The notes below the pieces were generated by a model, which was not told the origin of the DNA, did not search any database, and worked only from the letters and a program-made list of their open reading frames with translations. Shown in pieces: positions 9,679 through 19,722 of a stretch of DNA of 64,000 nt. Origin of the DNA: Flavobacterium ginsengisoli. Lineage in GTDB: Bacteria; Bacteroidota; Bacteroidia; Flavobacteriales; Flavobacteriaceae. Position 1 is the stretch's first letter, and each line of letters starts with the position of its first letter. The position numbers and the translations under genes were made by a program. The stretch spans positions 4,756,501-4,820,500 of the forward strand of contig NZ_CP121110.1 in the NCBI RefSeq assembly GCF_029625315.1, given 5' to 3'.

Positions 9679-10869
9679 TTAAATTGCGTTATTTTTTTCG
9701 ATTTGTTTAATAATGGTTTGCACAGAACCTGCAGAAATAAAAGTATCTGATGGAGTATTTATTACATAATCTACAAGTTTGTCTACAGAAGAAACCGCTA
9801 CGTGCATGCGTGTATCCGATGAAGCGTAGTAGATATAAACTGTTCCGTCTTGGTCTTCGATCCATCCGTTAGAGAATAAAACATTCGAAACGTCTCCAAT
9901 TCTTTCAATTCCTTCAGGTCCCATAAAATGTCCAGCTGGAACGTGAGTTACTTTCGAAATATCATTTAAATCGGTCATGAACATATACAAAGTATAGCGT
10001 AAGCCGGCGGCAGTATTTCTAACTCCGTGTGCTAAATGCAACCAGCCTTTTGAAGTTTTAATAGGAGCAGGGCCAAGACCATTTTTTAATTCGTAAATTG
10101 TATGATAATGTTTGCCAAAAATGATTTTTTCGTCTTTTACTACAGGATTTGCCATATCGTCAACATATCCTAAACCGATTCCGCCACCTGATCCAACATC
10201 GATAAAACCATCTTGCGGACGCGTGTATAAAGCATATTTTCCGTTTACAAATTCTGGATGTAATACTACATTTCGCTGTTGTCCTGTATTTGAAATTAAA
10301 TCTGGAAGTCTTTCCCAGTTTACCAAATCTTTAGAACGAACGATTCCTGCATTGGCTACTGCCGAACTTGTATCTCCTTTTGGCGCTTTTGGGTCTTTTC
10401 TTTCGGTACAGAAAATCCCATAAACAAATCCGTCTTCATGATGGATTAAGCGCATATCGTATACGTTTGTATCTGGTTCTTCTGTCTGTGGAATCACACA
10501 TGGTTTATCCCAAAACTTGAAATTATCGATTCCGTTTGGACTTTCTGCGATAGCAAAAAACGATTTTCTGTCAATTCCTTCTACGCGAACGGCCATTAAA
10601 TATTTGCCATTCCATTTCATTGCTCCAGCGTTGAAAGCCGCATTCATACCGATTCTTTCCTGTAAAAACGGATTGGATTCTTCGTTAAAATCGAAGCGCC
10701 AATTTAACGGAATATGTTCTGCTGTAACAACTGGATTTTTATATCGTTCGTATATTCCGTTTCCAACAGTTTGCTGAGGCTCGTTTTTTTGTTCAAGCAG
10801 AGTTTTATGTTGTTTTTCTAATGCCAATTTTCTTTCTTGAAAAGTGGCTGAAGATGTTATTGTTGTCAT
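9679..10869 (-). CDS. GH130 4-O-beta-D-mannosyl-D-glucose phosphorylase
   Basis: A 396-residue GH130 enzyme. Family features include RVEGIDRKSFFAIAES, the catalytic Asp in DTNVYDMRLIHHEDG, phosphate-binding region residues in NTGQQRNVVLHPEFV, and KHYHTIYELKNGLGPAP. It splits mannosyl-beta-1,4-glucose with phosphate into alpha-mannose-1-phosphate and glucose, conserving bond energy, in the cytosol. I chose the start at 10869 (MTTITSSATFQERK). The frame stays open further upstream but would run into the symporter coding sequence and adds residues unlike the family. The neighbouring epimerase supplies its substrate and the symporter upstream (26 bases) brings in mannobiose. Confidence 0.93.
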   Translation of the reverse strand: MTTITSSATFQERKLALEKQHKTLLEQKNEPQQTVGNGIYERYKNPVVTAEHIPLNWRFDFNEESNPFLQERIGMNAAFNAGAMKWNGKYLMAVRVEGIDRKSFFAIAESPNGIDNFKFWDKPCVIPQTEEPDTNVYDMRLIHHEDGFVYGIFCTERKDPKAPKGDTSSAVANAGIVRSKDLVNWERLPDLISNTGQQRNVVLHPEFVNGKYALYTRPQDGFIDVGSGGGIGLGYVDDMANPVVKDEKIIFGKHYHTIYELKNGLGPAPIKTSKGWLHLAHGVRNTAAGLRYTLYMFMTDLNDISKVTHVPAGHFMGPEGIERIGDVSNVLFSNGWIEDQDGTVYIYYASSDTRMHVAVSSVDKLVDYVINTPSDTFISAGSVQTIIKQIEKNNAI

Positions 10870-10895
10870 ATAAATTGATTCTTTGTCTTTGTTTT

Positions 10896-12281
10896 TTAAT
10901 GATTTCTCTTTTCGTTTAAATCCTGTTCTATAATCTGTAATTTTTCTTCTGATAGAGGGTAAAATACTATGAAAGCTACTGATACTGCAGCCGCAATTGC
11001 GGGTAGAATACTGAGCATTAATTGAATTCCGTTTTGAGCAGTTGCTGTTTGCTCGACATTGGCTTGAAAACCGTAATAGCCTAAAAGCCATCCCGCTCCA
11101 GCGCCACCAATTGTCCATCCGAATTTTTGTGACATTGACGAAGCTGAGAAAACCAATCCTGTTGCTCTACGTCCTTGTTTCCATTCCGAATAATCGGCAC
11201 TGTCTGCATACATTGACCAGATTAATGGGAAAATACATCCGGCACAAATACTGATTAAAACTTGGAAACTCATGATTAGGAAAACATCTTCTTTTCCGAA
11301 TACATAGAAAATCAGGCTTAAAATGGCGACCAAAGTCATCGCTCCGAAGAAAGTTTTTTTCTTACCAATTTTATTTGCAATTGGCGTTGCAATGATTACT
11401 CCAATGATGTTTGCTGCTTGTCCTAAAACCAAATAAATTGAAGTTGGAGTCATATGGAAATCGGTTCCGAAAAGTGAAAAATCGAAGTTTATAGTACTGC
11501 TTACATAATACTTGAAATAGTAAACTGCTGCACCATCACGAATAGAATTGAAAACTAATGCGCCAATTCCTGCTCCAAGCAAAATCCACCAAGGTCTATT
11601 TTTTAGAAGATCTTTTAAATCTTCTTTTAAGTTATTTTGTTCATTTTCAATTGGCTTAATTCTTTCTTTAGTGAATAAAAAACAAGCCCAAAAAAAGATG
11701 GTTGTGATTAATCCGAAAACGGCAATTGTAGCCAGCCAACCAGTTTTTGAATTTAAATTTCCACCGAAATAATTTACTAAGGGCTCAATTAGCCAAAGCG
11801 CTAAAAGACTTCCTCCAAAGGCAAAAAGCATTCGGTAAGAAGAAAGTGTATTTCTTTCTTTTCTGTCAGAAGACATTACGCCCAAAAGTGATGCGTAAGG
11901 AACATTGATTAAAGAATAAATCATCATCATTAAGGAATATGTCACATAAGCATAGATGATTTTTCCTTTTTCGTCAAAATCAGGAGTGTAAAAAGTTAGA
12001 ACTCCAATCACGGCAAAAGGTATTGCTACCCAAAGCAAATAAGGTCTAAATTTTCCCCATTTGCTTTTGGTTCTATCGGCTAGAATTCCAACAATTGGGT
12101 CAAAGCAAGAATCCCAGATTCTAGTAATTAAAAACATAGTTCCTACTATGGCAGGCGCTAATCCGAAAACGTCGGTGTAGAAAAATAACAGATACATGCT
12201 GAAAATTTTCCAAAACATAGATGAAGCAGCGTCTCCAAGTCCGTAACCAATTTTTTCTTTTAAACTAATTTTGTCGTGCAT
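10896..12281 (-). CDS. GPH-family (MelB-like) sugar:cation symporter
   Basis: A 461-residue, 12-transmembrane major facilitator of the glycoside-pentoside-hexuronide family. The N-terminal YGLGDAASSMFW and the DPIVGILADRTKSKWGKFRPY signature define the group. By context it carries mannobiose or mannosyl-glucose across the inner membrane, between the periplasmic hydrolases and the cytosolic epimerase and phosphorylase. It starts 38 bases downstream of the GH26 stop and ends 26 bases before GH130. The transport mechanism (Na+ or H+) cannot be read from sequence alone. Confidence 0.9.
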   Translation of the reverse strand: MHDKISLKEKIGYGLGDAASSMFWKIFSMYLLFFYTDVFGLAPAIVGTMFLITRIWDSCFDPIVGILADRTKSKWGKFRPYLLWVAIPFAVIGVLTFYTPDFDEKGKIIYAYVTYSLMMMIYSLINVPYASLLGVMSSDRKERNTLSSYRMLFAFGGSLLALWLIEPLVNYFGGNLNSKTGWLATIAVFGLITTIFFWACFLFTKERIKPIENEQNNLKEDLKDLLKNRPWWILLGAGIGALVFNSIRDGAAVYYFKYYVSSTINFDFSLFGTDFHMTPTSIYLVLGQAANIIGVIIATPIANKIGKKKTFFGAMTLVAILSLIFYVFGKEDVFLIMSFQVLISICAGCIFPLIWSMYADSADYSEWKQGRRATGLVFSASSMSQKFGWTIGGAGAGWLLGYYGFQANVEQTATAQNGIQLMLSILPAIAAAVSVAFIVFYPLSEEKLQIIEQDLNEKRNH

Positions 12282-12319
12282 TAGATTTCTTTTAAAGATT
12301 GTAATTTATTTTGGGGCGA

Positions 12320-13456
12320 TTATTTTAATTTTTTCTGAATGTCTTTCTCAAAGATTGTCTGGTCGAGATTATAAAAATCTATAAAATCTTTCTCGCTTAC
12401 TTGTCCGTTAAAAGGAGCGTAGTAATGCATTTTTTGTTCTTTTTCTTGCCAACCGTGATTTCTCCATAACAGGACATAAGAAATTTTATAATCTCCAATG
12501 GCTTTCAATAAAGTTCCTGTCCACCATTTTGGGTCTGGAACTGCTTCATAGCCAGCTTCTGCCAAAGCCATTGGTTTATGCTTTTTTAGGCTTATTTCAT
12601 TCAATATTTTAAATTGGTTCTGAACTTCAGAGATGAATTTTTCTCCATTTACATCAGTATTATTTTGGTAACTATCAAAGCTTAAAATATCGACGTAATT
12701 ATCTCCTGGATAATTGGTTAAGAAATCATTTTCGTTTCCGAAACTTCCTGTATTATAAACATAAATTAAATTATGAACACCTTTTTTCTGAAGATAATCA
12801 AAGGTGAATTTCCAAGCGGTTTTAAATTCTTCTGAAGTGCAATTTCCTTTTCCCCACCAAAACCATCCGCCAGTAAGTTCGTGAAAAGGTCTAAAGAGAA
12901 TCGGAATGTTTTTACCATTCTTATCTTTTAAAGACAAAAAGAAAACAGTCGCCTTATCTAACCATGAAGCGAATTTTTTATGATTTGCGGCTCCAGGCAG
13001 AATTGTTTTTAAAGAGTTTGGCGCATTATCCCAAGCGTTTTTTCCTGTTGCAGGGTTGTCAAAATGCCAACTTATTGTAGAAATTCCGCCTCTTGCATTT
13101 GCTTCAATAATATACTGTTTCATTTTAGTAAAAGGTACGCCATCGATATTATTTTGACTATCATTTTCTAAGCCGGCAATATCCCATCCATATACAGCAG
13201 GATAATCACCAACAACATCTTTTATATCGCTTCGTCCGTCTTCATACTTCCATTTAACGCCATAAGCCAAATCATCCTGATGCCCGAATAAGAACCCTTT
13301 TTGAGTTAAAGTATTAAGTTCTTTATATAAAGATTTAGTTTCAGTTGTTGCTTTTTTATCTGAAAGTGACAAATTAGTATTACTAGTGCTTTTTTGAGAC
13401 ATACATGAACTTGCTATTAGGGTTACAGTCAAAAGCGTTAAAAAATGTTTTTTCAT
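12320..13456 (-). CDS. GH26 beta-mannanase, lipoprotein; first gene of the leftward arm
   Basis: A 378-residue GH26 enzyme with a lipobox (TLIASSCMSQK, Cys about 18). The acid/base Glu is in LFRPFHELTGGWFWWG and the nucleophile Glu in MALAEAGYE. It is similar in layout to the GH26 at 7251-8480 but shorter in the N-terminal linker, so the two look like an old duplication. It opens the leftward operon, divergent from the AraC-type regulator 307 bases away. GH26 plus a GPH symporter, GH130 and a 2-epimerase is the arrangement of the characterised Bacteroides mannobiose system, in which the GH26 releases mannobiose. Confidence 0.92.
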   Translation of the reverse strand: MKKHFLTLLTVTLIASSCMSQKSTSNTNLSLSDKKATTETKSLYKELNTLTQKGFLFGHQDDLAYGVKWKYEDGRSDIKDVVGDYPAVYGWDIAGLENDSQNNIDGVPFTKMKQYIIEANARGGISTISWHFDNPATGKNAWDNAPNSLKTILPGAANHKKFASWLDKATVFFLSLKDKNGKNIPILFRPFHELTGGWFWWGKGNCTSEEFKTAWKFTFDYLQKKGVHNLIYVYNTGSFGNENDFLTNYPGDNYVDILSFDSYQNNTDVNGEKFISEVQNQFKILNEISLKKHKPMALAEAGYEAVPDPKWWTGTLLKAIGDYKISYVLLWRNHGWQEKEQKMHYYAPFNGQVSEKDFIDFYNLDQTIFEKDIQKKLK

Positions 13457-13654
13457 TGAAAAATATTAGTTGATTGTTTAGCTAAAAGCTGACTAAACAA
13501 GAGTTTATAGTTTTTAAAATATAGCGATTTTTTTACCCAAAATTCTCTATGTTATTATTGTTAAAATTATTAAAACTATAAAAAGTTATTTAATAAAAAA
13601 TGATTAATGTTTATTATTAATATTCTTTTTAAAGAAATGATAAATTAACTTTTT

Positions 13655-13662
13655 CAAAGATA
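13655..13662 (-). promoter_or_regulatory. Candidate -7 box for the leftward mannan operon
   Basis: CAAAGATA on the plus strand reads TATCTTTG on the minus strand, a match to the Bacteroidota -7 consensus, in the divergent spacer 13457-13763. I see no good -33 box at the right distance, as expected for an activator-dependent promoter. The implied leader is about 190 bases. Nothing else recognisable lies in this AT-rich 307-base spacer. Confidence 0.4.
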
Positions 13663-13763
13663 AACGGATGATTATACTGTAATTAATATTATTTTATCAA
13701 TTATATATCATATTATTGCAGTCAAAAAAGACAAATATTGTTTTCCTAAAAATAATTTTTAAG

Positions 13764-14641
13764 ATGGGTAGTACGAAAAATTTTTATAGAGAAATAGCAC
13801 CGCTTGCTGCGAGTGATAGCTTTTTAGTTTTTGATCGCGTGAAAGATAGTTTTGATTTTCCGGTTCATTATCATCCAGAATTCGAGATCAATTTTATTCA
13901 AAACGGAAAAGGAGTGAAGAGAGTTGTAGGAGATAATATTGAAGAAATCGATAATGTCGAATTGGTTTTAATTGGTCCGAATTTATATCACGGTTGGGAG
14001 CTAAATAAATGTACAAGTAAAAAAATACACGAAATAACAATTCAGTTTCATAATGATTTATTTCATGAATCTTTGTTGTCAAGACGTATTATGAATCCGA
14101 TTCGAGATATGTTTAATAGATCGATTCACGGAATTCTTTTTCGAAGAAAACAGCAGAAGAATTAACGCCAAGGCTTGTGAGACTCTCTAAATTGGATGGT
14201 ATGGATTATTTTCTTGAAATAACTTCTTTATTATATGATCTTGCCAATTCTAGAAATCAGCGTTTGCTTTCGACTTATACGGTAGACTATGATACTTTTG
14301 ATGATTATGATAAAATGAAATTGGTTTATGAGTATGTGCAAAAACATTTTGCTGAAAAAATCACTCTAGAAGATGTAGCAAATGTGGCGAGCATGTCGAT
14401 AATCTCTTTTAATCGATTTATAAAAAAAAGAACAGGAAAAACTTTTGTCAATTATATAAATGATATTCGTATTGGTTATGCTGCGCGTTGGTTGGTTGAG
14501 AAAGATATGAGTGTTTCTGAAGTTGCTTTTAAATCTGGGTTTAATAATATTGCTAACTTCAATCGCAGTTTTAAGGCAACAAAAAATTGCACTCCAAGTC
14601 AATACCGAGAAGAATTTTCAGGTCTAAAGCGCATTTTATAG
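13764..14641 (+). CDS. AraC-family transcriptional regulator of the mannan locus (one-base indel)
   Basis: About 292 residues: an N-terminal cupin sensor domain (FPVHYHPEFEINFIQNGKG, LVLIGPNLYHGWE) and a C-terminal double helix-turn-helix (VYEYVQKHFAEKITLEDVA, then GFNNIANFNRSFKATKNCTPSQYR). It has no membrane segment, so it should sense a cytosolic sugar such as mannobiose or mannosyl-glucose and activate both arms. The frame breaks at the T5 run near 14131-14135; adding one T continues ILFSKKTAEEL and gives exactly 879 bases. I chose ATG at 13764, where cupin-family AraC proteins start. It sits between the two divergent operons, the expected place for the local regulator. Many PULs of this phylum use hybrid two-component systems or SusR instead. 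Confidence 0.85.
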
Positions 14642-14956
14642 TGATACTTTTTTGTCACTACTAAATATTATTTTTAACGAAAACGTTTGATTTTTGGGTT
14701 TTCGTTGTTTTTAATTCATTGTTTGGGTTTTTAAGAGTGGTGTAATTGAGAATAATTTAAAATTTTAATGGTTTTATTTTCATATGTGTTTTTTTAATCG
14801 TATCTGGTAAAAATATTATCATTAAATGATATAATACTATTGATTTGATAACCCTCTCTGTTATAGATTTGTTAAATAATTTAAAACGTAAAAATTACCC
14901 TGGCATTTGCTTTTAGATTATAGAAAAAAACAAATTTAACTAACCAAACACTTATT
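14642..14956 (+). promoter_or_regulatory. Leader region of the SusC operon with candidate promoter
   Basis: No gene lies in these 315 bases. The araC stop is followed by a hairpin of aacgaaaac with gttttcgtt (about 14676-14706) that could end its transcript, and by a small inverted repeat tagtga/tcacta at about 14640-14660. A weak promoter match, TTG at 14845-14847 and TAGATTTG at 14864-14871 (16-base spacer), would leave a leader of about 80 bases before susC. The poor spacing fits activator control. Confidence 0.4.
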
Positions 14957-17900
14957 ATGAAAAAACTAATGACTAGCTTCATTCATTGGATGGCTGACCA
15001 CAGAGCCGTTCCTTTGATATTATTTTTGTTACTGACTAGTAATTTTATTACGGCTCAGGTAAAGGTTTCGGGAACTGTATCTGATGAAAAGGGATTATCT
15101 ATACCAGGTGCCAATATCGTAGTTACCGGTACAAAGAAGACGGCTTCGACAGACTTTGATGGAAAATATTCTATTGAAGCACCTGCAAATTCTACTATTT
15201 CTGTTTCATTTATTGGATATGTTGCACAAACAATCAACGTTAAAAACGGAGGAACAGTCAATGTTGTTCTGAAGCTTAGCGCCGAAGATTTGCGTGAGGT
15301 TCTAGTAAACGTAGGATATAGAAGTGTAAAGAAAAAGGACTTAATGGGGGCTGTTTCTACAGTAACCTCTAAAGATTTTGCTGATACTCCACAAGTGTCT
15401 GTAGATCAATTGTTACAAGGACGTGCTGCAGGGGTTTCAGTTACGAATAACTCTGGTCAGCCTGGAGGTAGTGTTTCGGTTAAAATACGTGGAACGACTT
15501 CTATTTCTGGAACAAATGAGCCGTTGTATATCATAGATGGTATTCCAATTTCTGGAGATGCTTCTAATACTAACACAGGTGGTTCTATTGTAACTGGTTA
15601 CTTAGGAACAAATACAGGAAACGTTACTTCTAGCCCTATTGCATTTTTAAATCCAAATGATATCGAGACAATGGATATTTTGAAAGATGCATCTGCAACT
15701 GCAATTTATGGTTCTAGAGCGTCAAACGGAGTTGTAATTATTACAACAAAAAGAGGTAAGAAAGGCTCAGGAAAGATCACTTTTGATTCCTTCATGTCTA
15801 TTCAAAATGTTACACGTTTATTAGATACGATGACTTTGAGCCAATATGCAGCACAGCAAAATGCTTTAGCAGGGGTTTATGGTGTAACGCCTAGAGATGA
15901 GTTTGCTGTTCCGTCTGTTTTAGGTAAAGGGACAAACTGGCAAGATGAAATTTATAAAACAGCAATAATGACTAACCATCAGATTTCTTTCTCAGGAGCA
16001 AAAGATGGTACGACTTATTATATTTCTGGAGGTTATGTAAATCAAGAAGGTATTGTGATTGGTTCTGGATTTAAAAGATATAATTTTAAAACGAACGTAG
16101 ACAGTAAAATAAAAGATTGGCTGACTGTTGGTGTTTCTATTGGAACAGGTATAACTAACGAGGATATTACAATTAATGGGGCAAGTAACGGTATTATTAG
16201 TACATCTATTTTATCTACTCCAGATGTTGCGGTAAAAGATACTAATGGTAATTATGCTGGTCCACCAGCAGATGGATCAATCGGAGTTTGGATTAATCCT
16301 GTAGCTTCGGCTTTGATGAATACTAATAAGTTGATTAAAAAGAATTTCCTTGGAAACTTTTATGCTAATTTTAGAATAGCAAAAGGATTAGAGTATCGTT
16401 TTGATTTTGGAGGATCTACTAATATTGATAATTTCGAAGGGTTTCAGCCTACTTACAAATGGGGATCGGCAGTTAGAGAAACTAATTCGCTTGTTGAAAG
16501 AGCTAACAATTGGTATGGTCTGAACGTTAAAAACGTTTTAACTTACAAGACTGATCTAGACAAACATCATTTTAATGTATTAGTTGGTCAAGAGGCTAAT
16601 GATAGCCATTGGAACGGAAACTCACAATCGGTTTCAGGCTTATTAAGTAATGATATCCATTCTATTAGTTTAGGAGATCCTGATACAGTTGTGGCTTCAG
16701 AATATAAAGGAAGCTCTTCTTTATACTCTTTCTTTGGATCTTTTAATTACGATTTTGATAACCGTTATGGTTTGCAGGCAACAATGAGAGCTGATGGAAG
16801 CTCTAATTTTGGACCTGGCGAAAAATGGGGCTACTTTCCTTCTGTTTCAGGTTATTGGAAACTTTCAAACGAAAAGTTTATGGAAGGCACTAAAGAGTAT
16901 ATTGACAATATCAAATTTAGAGCTGGATATGGAGAAACTGGAAACCAAAATATTGGTGGTGCAGGTTATATGAGTACAGTTCGAGCAATAAAATCTGCAA
17001 TGGGGAATTTCTTTACTGTAAATAATATTGCAAACCCTGGCTTAACTTGGGAAACTTCTAAACAGACTAACCTTGGTCTAGATTTTACACTTTTTAATTC
17101 TAAACTTCAAGCAACGGTTGATGTATATAGAAAAGAATCGGAAGGATTTTTATTTGTTTTACCATTACCTTATTATGTTACTGGTACAGATGCTTATCAG
17201 GGAGGTCTAGGAGCGCCGAATGTGAATTTAGGAAGCTTAAGAAACCAAGGTCTAGAGGTGACTTTAGATTACACTAATAAGTTTGGGAAAGATTTTAAAT
17301 GGAATTCAAAAGTAATATTCTCTGCAAATAAAAATAAATTATTGAGCTTACAAGACAATTTTGATTTGACAAAAGATGTAATGCTTAATGATTATACTAC
17401 TAAAGCAGTTACCAAAACAGTGGTTGGTCAGGCAGTTGGTCAATTTTACGGATACCAATCTGTTGGTATTATTAGAACCAATGAGCAATTGGCAAATGCA
17501 CCAATTCCTTTTACAGGAAATAAAGCTGTAAAAAGCCAATTAGGAGATATTGAATACGTAGATCAAAATAAAGATGGTTTAATTGATGAGAAGGATTTAA
17601 CGTACATTGGTAATCCGCAACCAAAATTCACTTATGGATTCAACAATACTTTCAATTACAAAAATTTAGATTTAGGAGTCTTTTTACAAGGATCTTACGG
17701 AAATAAAGTAATGAATTTAACTAGACGTGCTGGTACAAAAAACCAACGTTTGTATGAAAATCAATTGGCTGAAGCTGCAGATTTCTGGACACCAGAAAAT
17801 CCAAATGCAAAATATCCAAGACCTGATGGTGGAGATGGAAATCCAAACATTGCAATTTCTGATCGTTACGTAGAAGATGGATCATACTTAAGAATTCAGC

Positions 17901-18124
17901 AATTAACTTTTGGTTATAGCATGCCTTCTGATGTTATTTCGAAAGCGAGTATTAGTAAACTAAGATTTTACTTAGGTATTCAAAATCTTTACACATTTAC
18001 TAAATATACAGGTTATGATCCAGAGATCGGATCATATAATCAAGATCCATTATTATCAGGAATTGATTCTGGGCGTTACCCAACCAATCGTAGTTTCACT
18101 TTTGGATTGAATTTAGAATTTTAA
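14957..18124 (+). CDS. SusC-family TonB-dependent outer-membrane transporter
   Basis: A full-length 1055-residue SusC-type receptor. A long N-terminal signal (MKKLMTSFIHWMADH to FITAQ) precedes a carboxypeptidase-regulatory-like domain (VSGTVSDEKGLSIPGANIVV), a TonB-box region (LREVLVNVGYRSVKKKDLMG), the plug domain (VDQLLQGRAAGVSV, IRGTTSISGTNEPLYIIDG) and the 22-strand barrel ending in FGLNLEF. It imports oligosaccharides through the outer membrane with energy from TonB/ExbBD. The SusD partner starts 11 bases downstream and is co-transcribed. The gene has no indel. By context the substrate is galacto(gluco)manno-oligosaccharide. Confidence 0.95.
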   Translation: MKKLMTSFIHWMADHRAVPLILFLLLTSNFITAQVKVSGTVSDEKGLSIPGANIVVTGTKKTASTDFDGKYSIEAPANSTISVSFIGYVAQTINVKNGGTVNVVLKLSAEDLREVLVNVGYRSVKKKDLMGAVSTVTSKDFADTPQVSVDQLLQGRAAGVSVTNNSGQPGGSVSVKIRGTTSISGTNEPLYIIDGIPISGDASNTNTGGSIVTGYLGTNTGNVTSSPIAFLNPNDIETMDILKDASATAIYGSRASNGVVIITTKRGKKGSGKITFDSFMSIQNVTRLLDTMTLSQYAAQQNALAGVYGVTPRDEFAVPSVLGKGTNWQDEIYKTAIMTNHQISFSGAKDGTTYYISGGYVNQEGIVIGSGFKRYNFKTNVDSKIKDWLTVGVSIGTGITNEDITINGASNGIISTSILSTPDVAVKDTNGNYAGPPADGSIGVWINPVASALMNTNKLIKKNFLGNFYANFRIAKGLEYRFDFGGSTNIDNFEGFQPTYKWGSAVRETNSLVERANNWYGLNVKNVLTYKTDLDKHHFNVLVGQEANDSHWNGNSQSVSGLLSNDIHSISLGDPDTVVASEYKGSSSLYSFFGSFNYDFDNRYGLQATMRADGSSNFGPGEKWGYFPSVSGYWKLSNEKFMEGTKEYIDNIKFRAGYGETGNQNIGGAGYMSTVRAIKSAMGNFFTVNNIANPGLTWETSKQTNLGLDFTLFNSKLQATVDVYRKESEGFLFVLPLPYYVTGTDAYQGGLGAPNVNLGSLRNQGLEVTLDYTNKFGKDFKWNSKVIFSANKNKLLSLQDNFDLTKDVMLNDYTTKAVTKTVVGQAVGQFYGYQSVGIIRTNEQLANAPIPFTGNKAVKSQLGDIEYVDQNKDGLIDEKDLTYIGNPQPKFTYGFNNTFNYKNLDLGVFLQGSYGNKVMNLTRRAGTKNQRLYENQLAEAADFWTPENPNAKYPRPDGGDGNPNIAISDRYVEDGSYLRIQQLTFGYSMPSDVISKASISKLRFYLGIQNLYTFTKYTGYDPEIGSYNQDPLLSGIDSGRYPTNRSFTFGLNLEF

Positions 18125-18135
18125 TTACTACTCTT

Positions 18136-19701
18136 ATGAAAAAATATATCAATATAAAGACATTCGTTTTATTCTTGACACTTGGTTTGGCAACTACTTC
18201 TTGCAGCTGAAGATTTCTTGGATCGTCCATCTGAAGATAGTTACAGCAGTGACCAGTTTTATAATAGCGACGAGCAAGTGGCACGTACTACTTATGGTAT
18301 GTATGGAGCAATGTGGGCACCTTATTATACTAAAAATTTTTATGCATTGTCTGAGTTGTCGTCAGGAAACTGCTTAGCTTATGCAGATGGACCAGAACTT
18401 ATTCAATTTAAGTTAACTTCTGACAGTACAATTTTATTAGATCCTTGGAGAGCTTGTTTTGCAATTGTAGCTCAGGCTAATAATTTAATTAATAATATAG
18501 AGAAAAATGCTACTTCAGCTGTGAGCCGCGATGTAATTAAAAATACTATTGCCGAGGCACACTTTTTTAGAGGGATAGCTTATTTTTATTTAGTTCGTTT
18601 GTACGGGCCAGTGCCTATTATTGAAGATAATTTAGCTTTAGCAAAAGACCCATTAGTTAATACAAATAGAATTGAAGATGTTTATACATTCATTGAAAAC
18701 GACTTCAAATTTGCAGCTAGCAAATCTAAAATCTAAAATCAGATCAAGATCTGCTAGTGGAGACAATATTTTTGTAACACAAGGTTCTGCAGAAGCATTT
18801 TTGGCTAAAGTGTATTTATATGAAAAAAAATACTCAGATTCTAAATTAATGGCTGAGAAGGTTATCAATTCAGGAGAGTTTGCTTTGTTGCCAAATTTTG
18901 CAGATTTGTTTTTGACTAGTAAAAATAACAACGAAGAATCAATTTATTCTTGGCAATGGTCTGGTGCTATAAACACTTATGGAGGAGGAAACTTTTCTAA
19001 TATTCAATATGGTTTAGATATTTTGAATGATAATGCATCTTATGGTGCTACATACGTGCCAAGTAACGATGTGCAAGATGCTTTTGAAATAGGCGATTTA
19101 AGAAGAAAAGAATCTTTTATGGTTTATGGTGATTCTTACCCTAATCTGAAAGCTGACGGGCAAGTGGGCTTTGTAGTAGATAAAGATAAGTACGGAGATA
19201 TATTGGCTAATACTGGCGCAGCGGTCAAAAAATATGTTGTAGGACAAGCTACTAGCGAAACAGGCCCAGCAGATTCGTGGGGAGGAATGAATAATTGCAA
19301 TTATATTATGCGTTATGCAGACCTTTTATTGATTTATGCAGAAGCAATTATGGCTGGAGCTGATGAAACTACTAATGCAGCACGCAAAAGATTCATACAA
19401 TATGGTGAGACAGAGAGCAGGTCTTGGTATTTTAGGAAATAATGTTCCTTTGACAAAAGCGGCTTTATTTCACGAGAGAAGAGTTGAATTTGCTTTTGAA
19501 GGAGAATTTTGGTTTGACTTAGGAAGACTTCCGCGTCAAGAAGCAATTAATATTATTTCTCAGCAAGATAGAGGTTTTGATTCTCAAGGAGTGATGCATT
19601 ATACACCAACTCCAACAGATTTTACTTATCCAAAACCAGATATTGAAGTTAGAAAAAATCCAAAGTTGAAAGAGGCACCGGTTCCTTACAATTTTAAATA
19701 A
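18136..19701 (+). CDS. SusD-family glycan-binding lipoprotein (three one-base indels)
   Basis: A SusD/RagB lipoprotein of about 520 residues, the lid of the preceding SusC. The signal peptide ends in LATTSCS, with the lipidated Cys about residue 24, followed by EDFLDRPSEDSYSS, typical of SusD N-termini. AEAHFFRGIAYFYLVRLYGPVPII is the characteristic TPR helix motif, and ERRVEFAFEGEFWFDLGRL the C-terminal one (each in part). The frame breaks three times, at about 18208 (GCAGC followed by extra T), 18722 (GCAGCTAGC) and 19383 (GCAGCACGC). Removing one base at each gives exactly 1563 bases and continuous family sequence. All three lie at GCWGC motifs, so I regard the gene as intact in the organism. 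Confidence 0.88.
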
Positions 19702-19722
19702 TTTTTTAAAAAGTAAATCACT

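Noticed and set aside
9679..11118. Longer N-terminus of the GH130 protein beginning inside the symporter gene
   Set aside because: The extra ~83 residues overlap the symporter coding sequence on the same strand and have no family similarity. MTTITSSATF at 10869 is the natural start.
18136..19701. SusD as a real pseudogene or programmed-frameshift gene
   Set aside because: Three independent breaks all lie at GCWGC and each is fixed by removing one base, restoring family motifs throughout. A decayed SusD beside an intact SusC with all other functions kept is unlikely, and there is no slippery heptamer.
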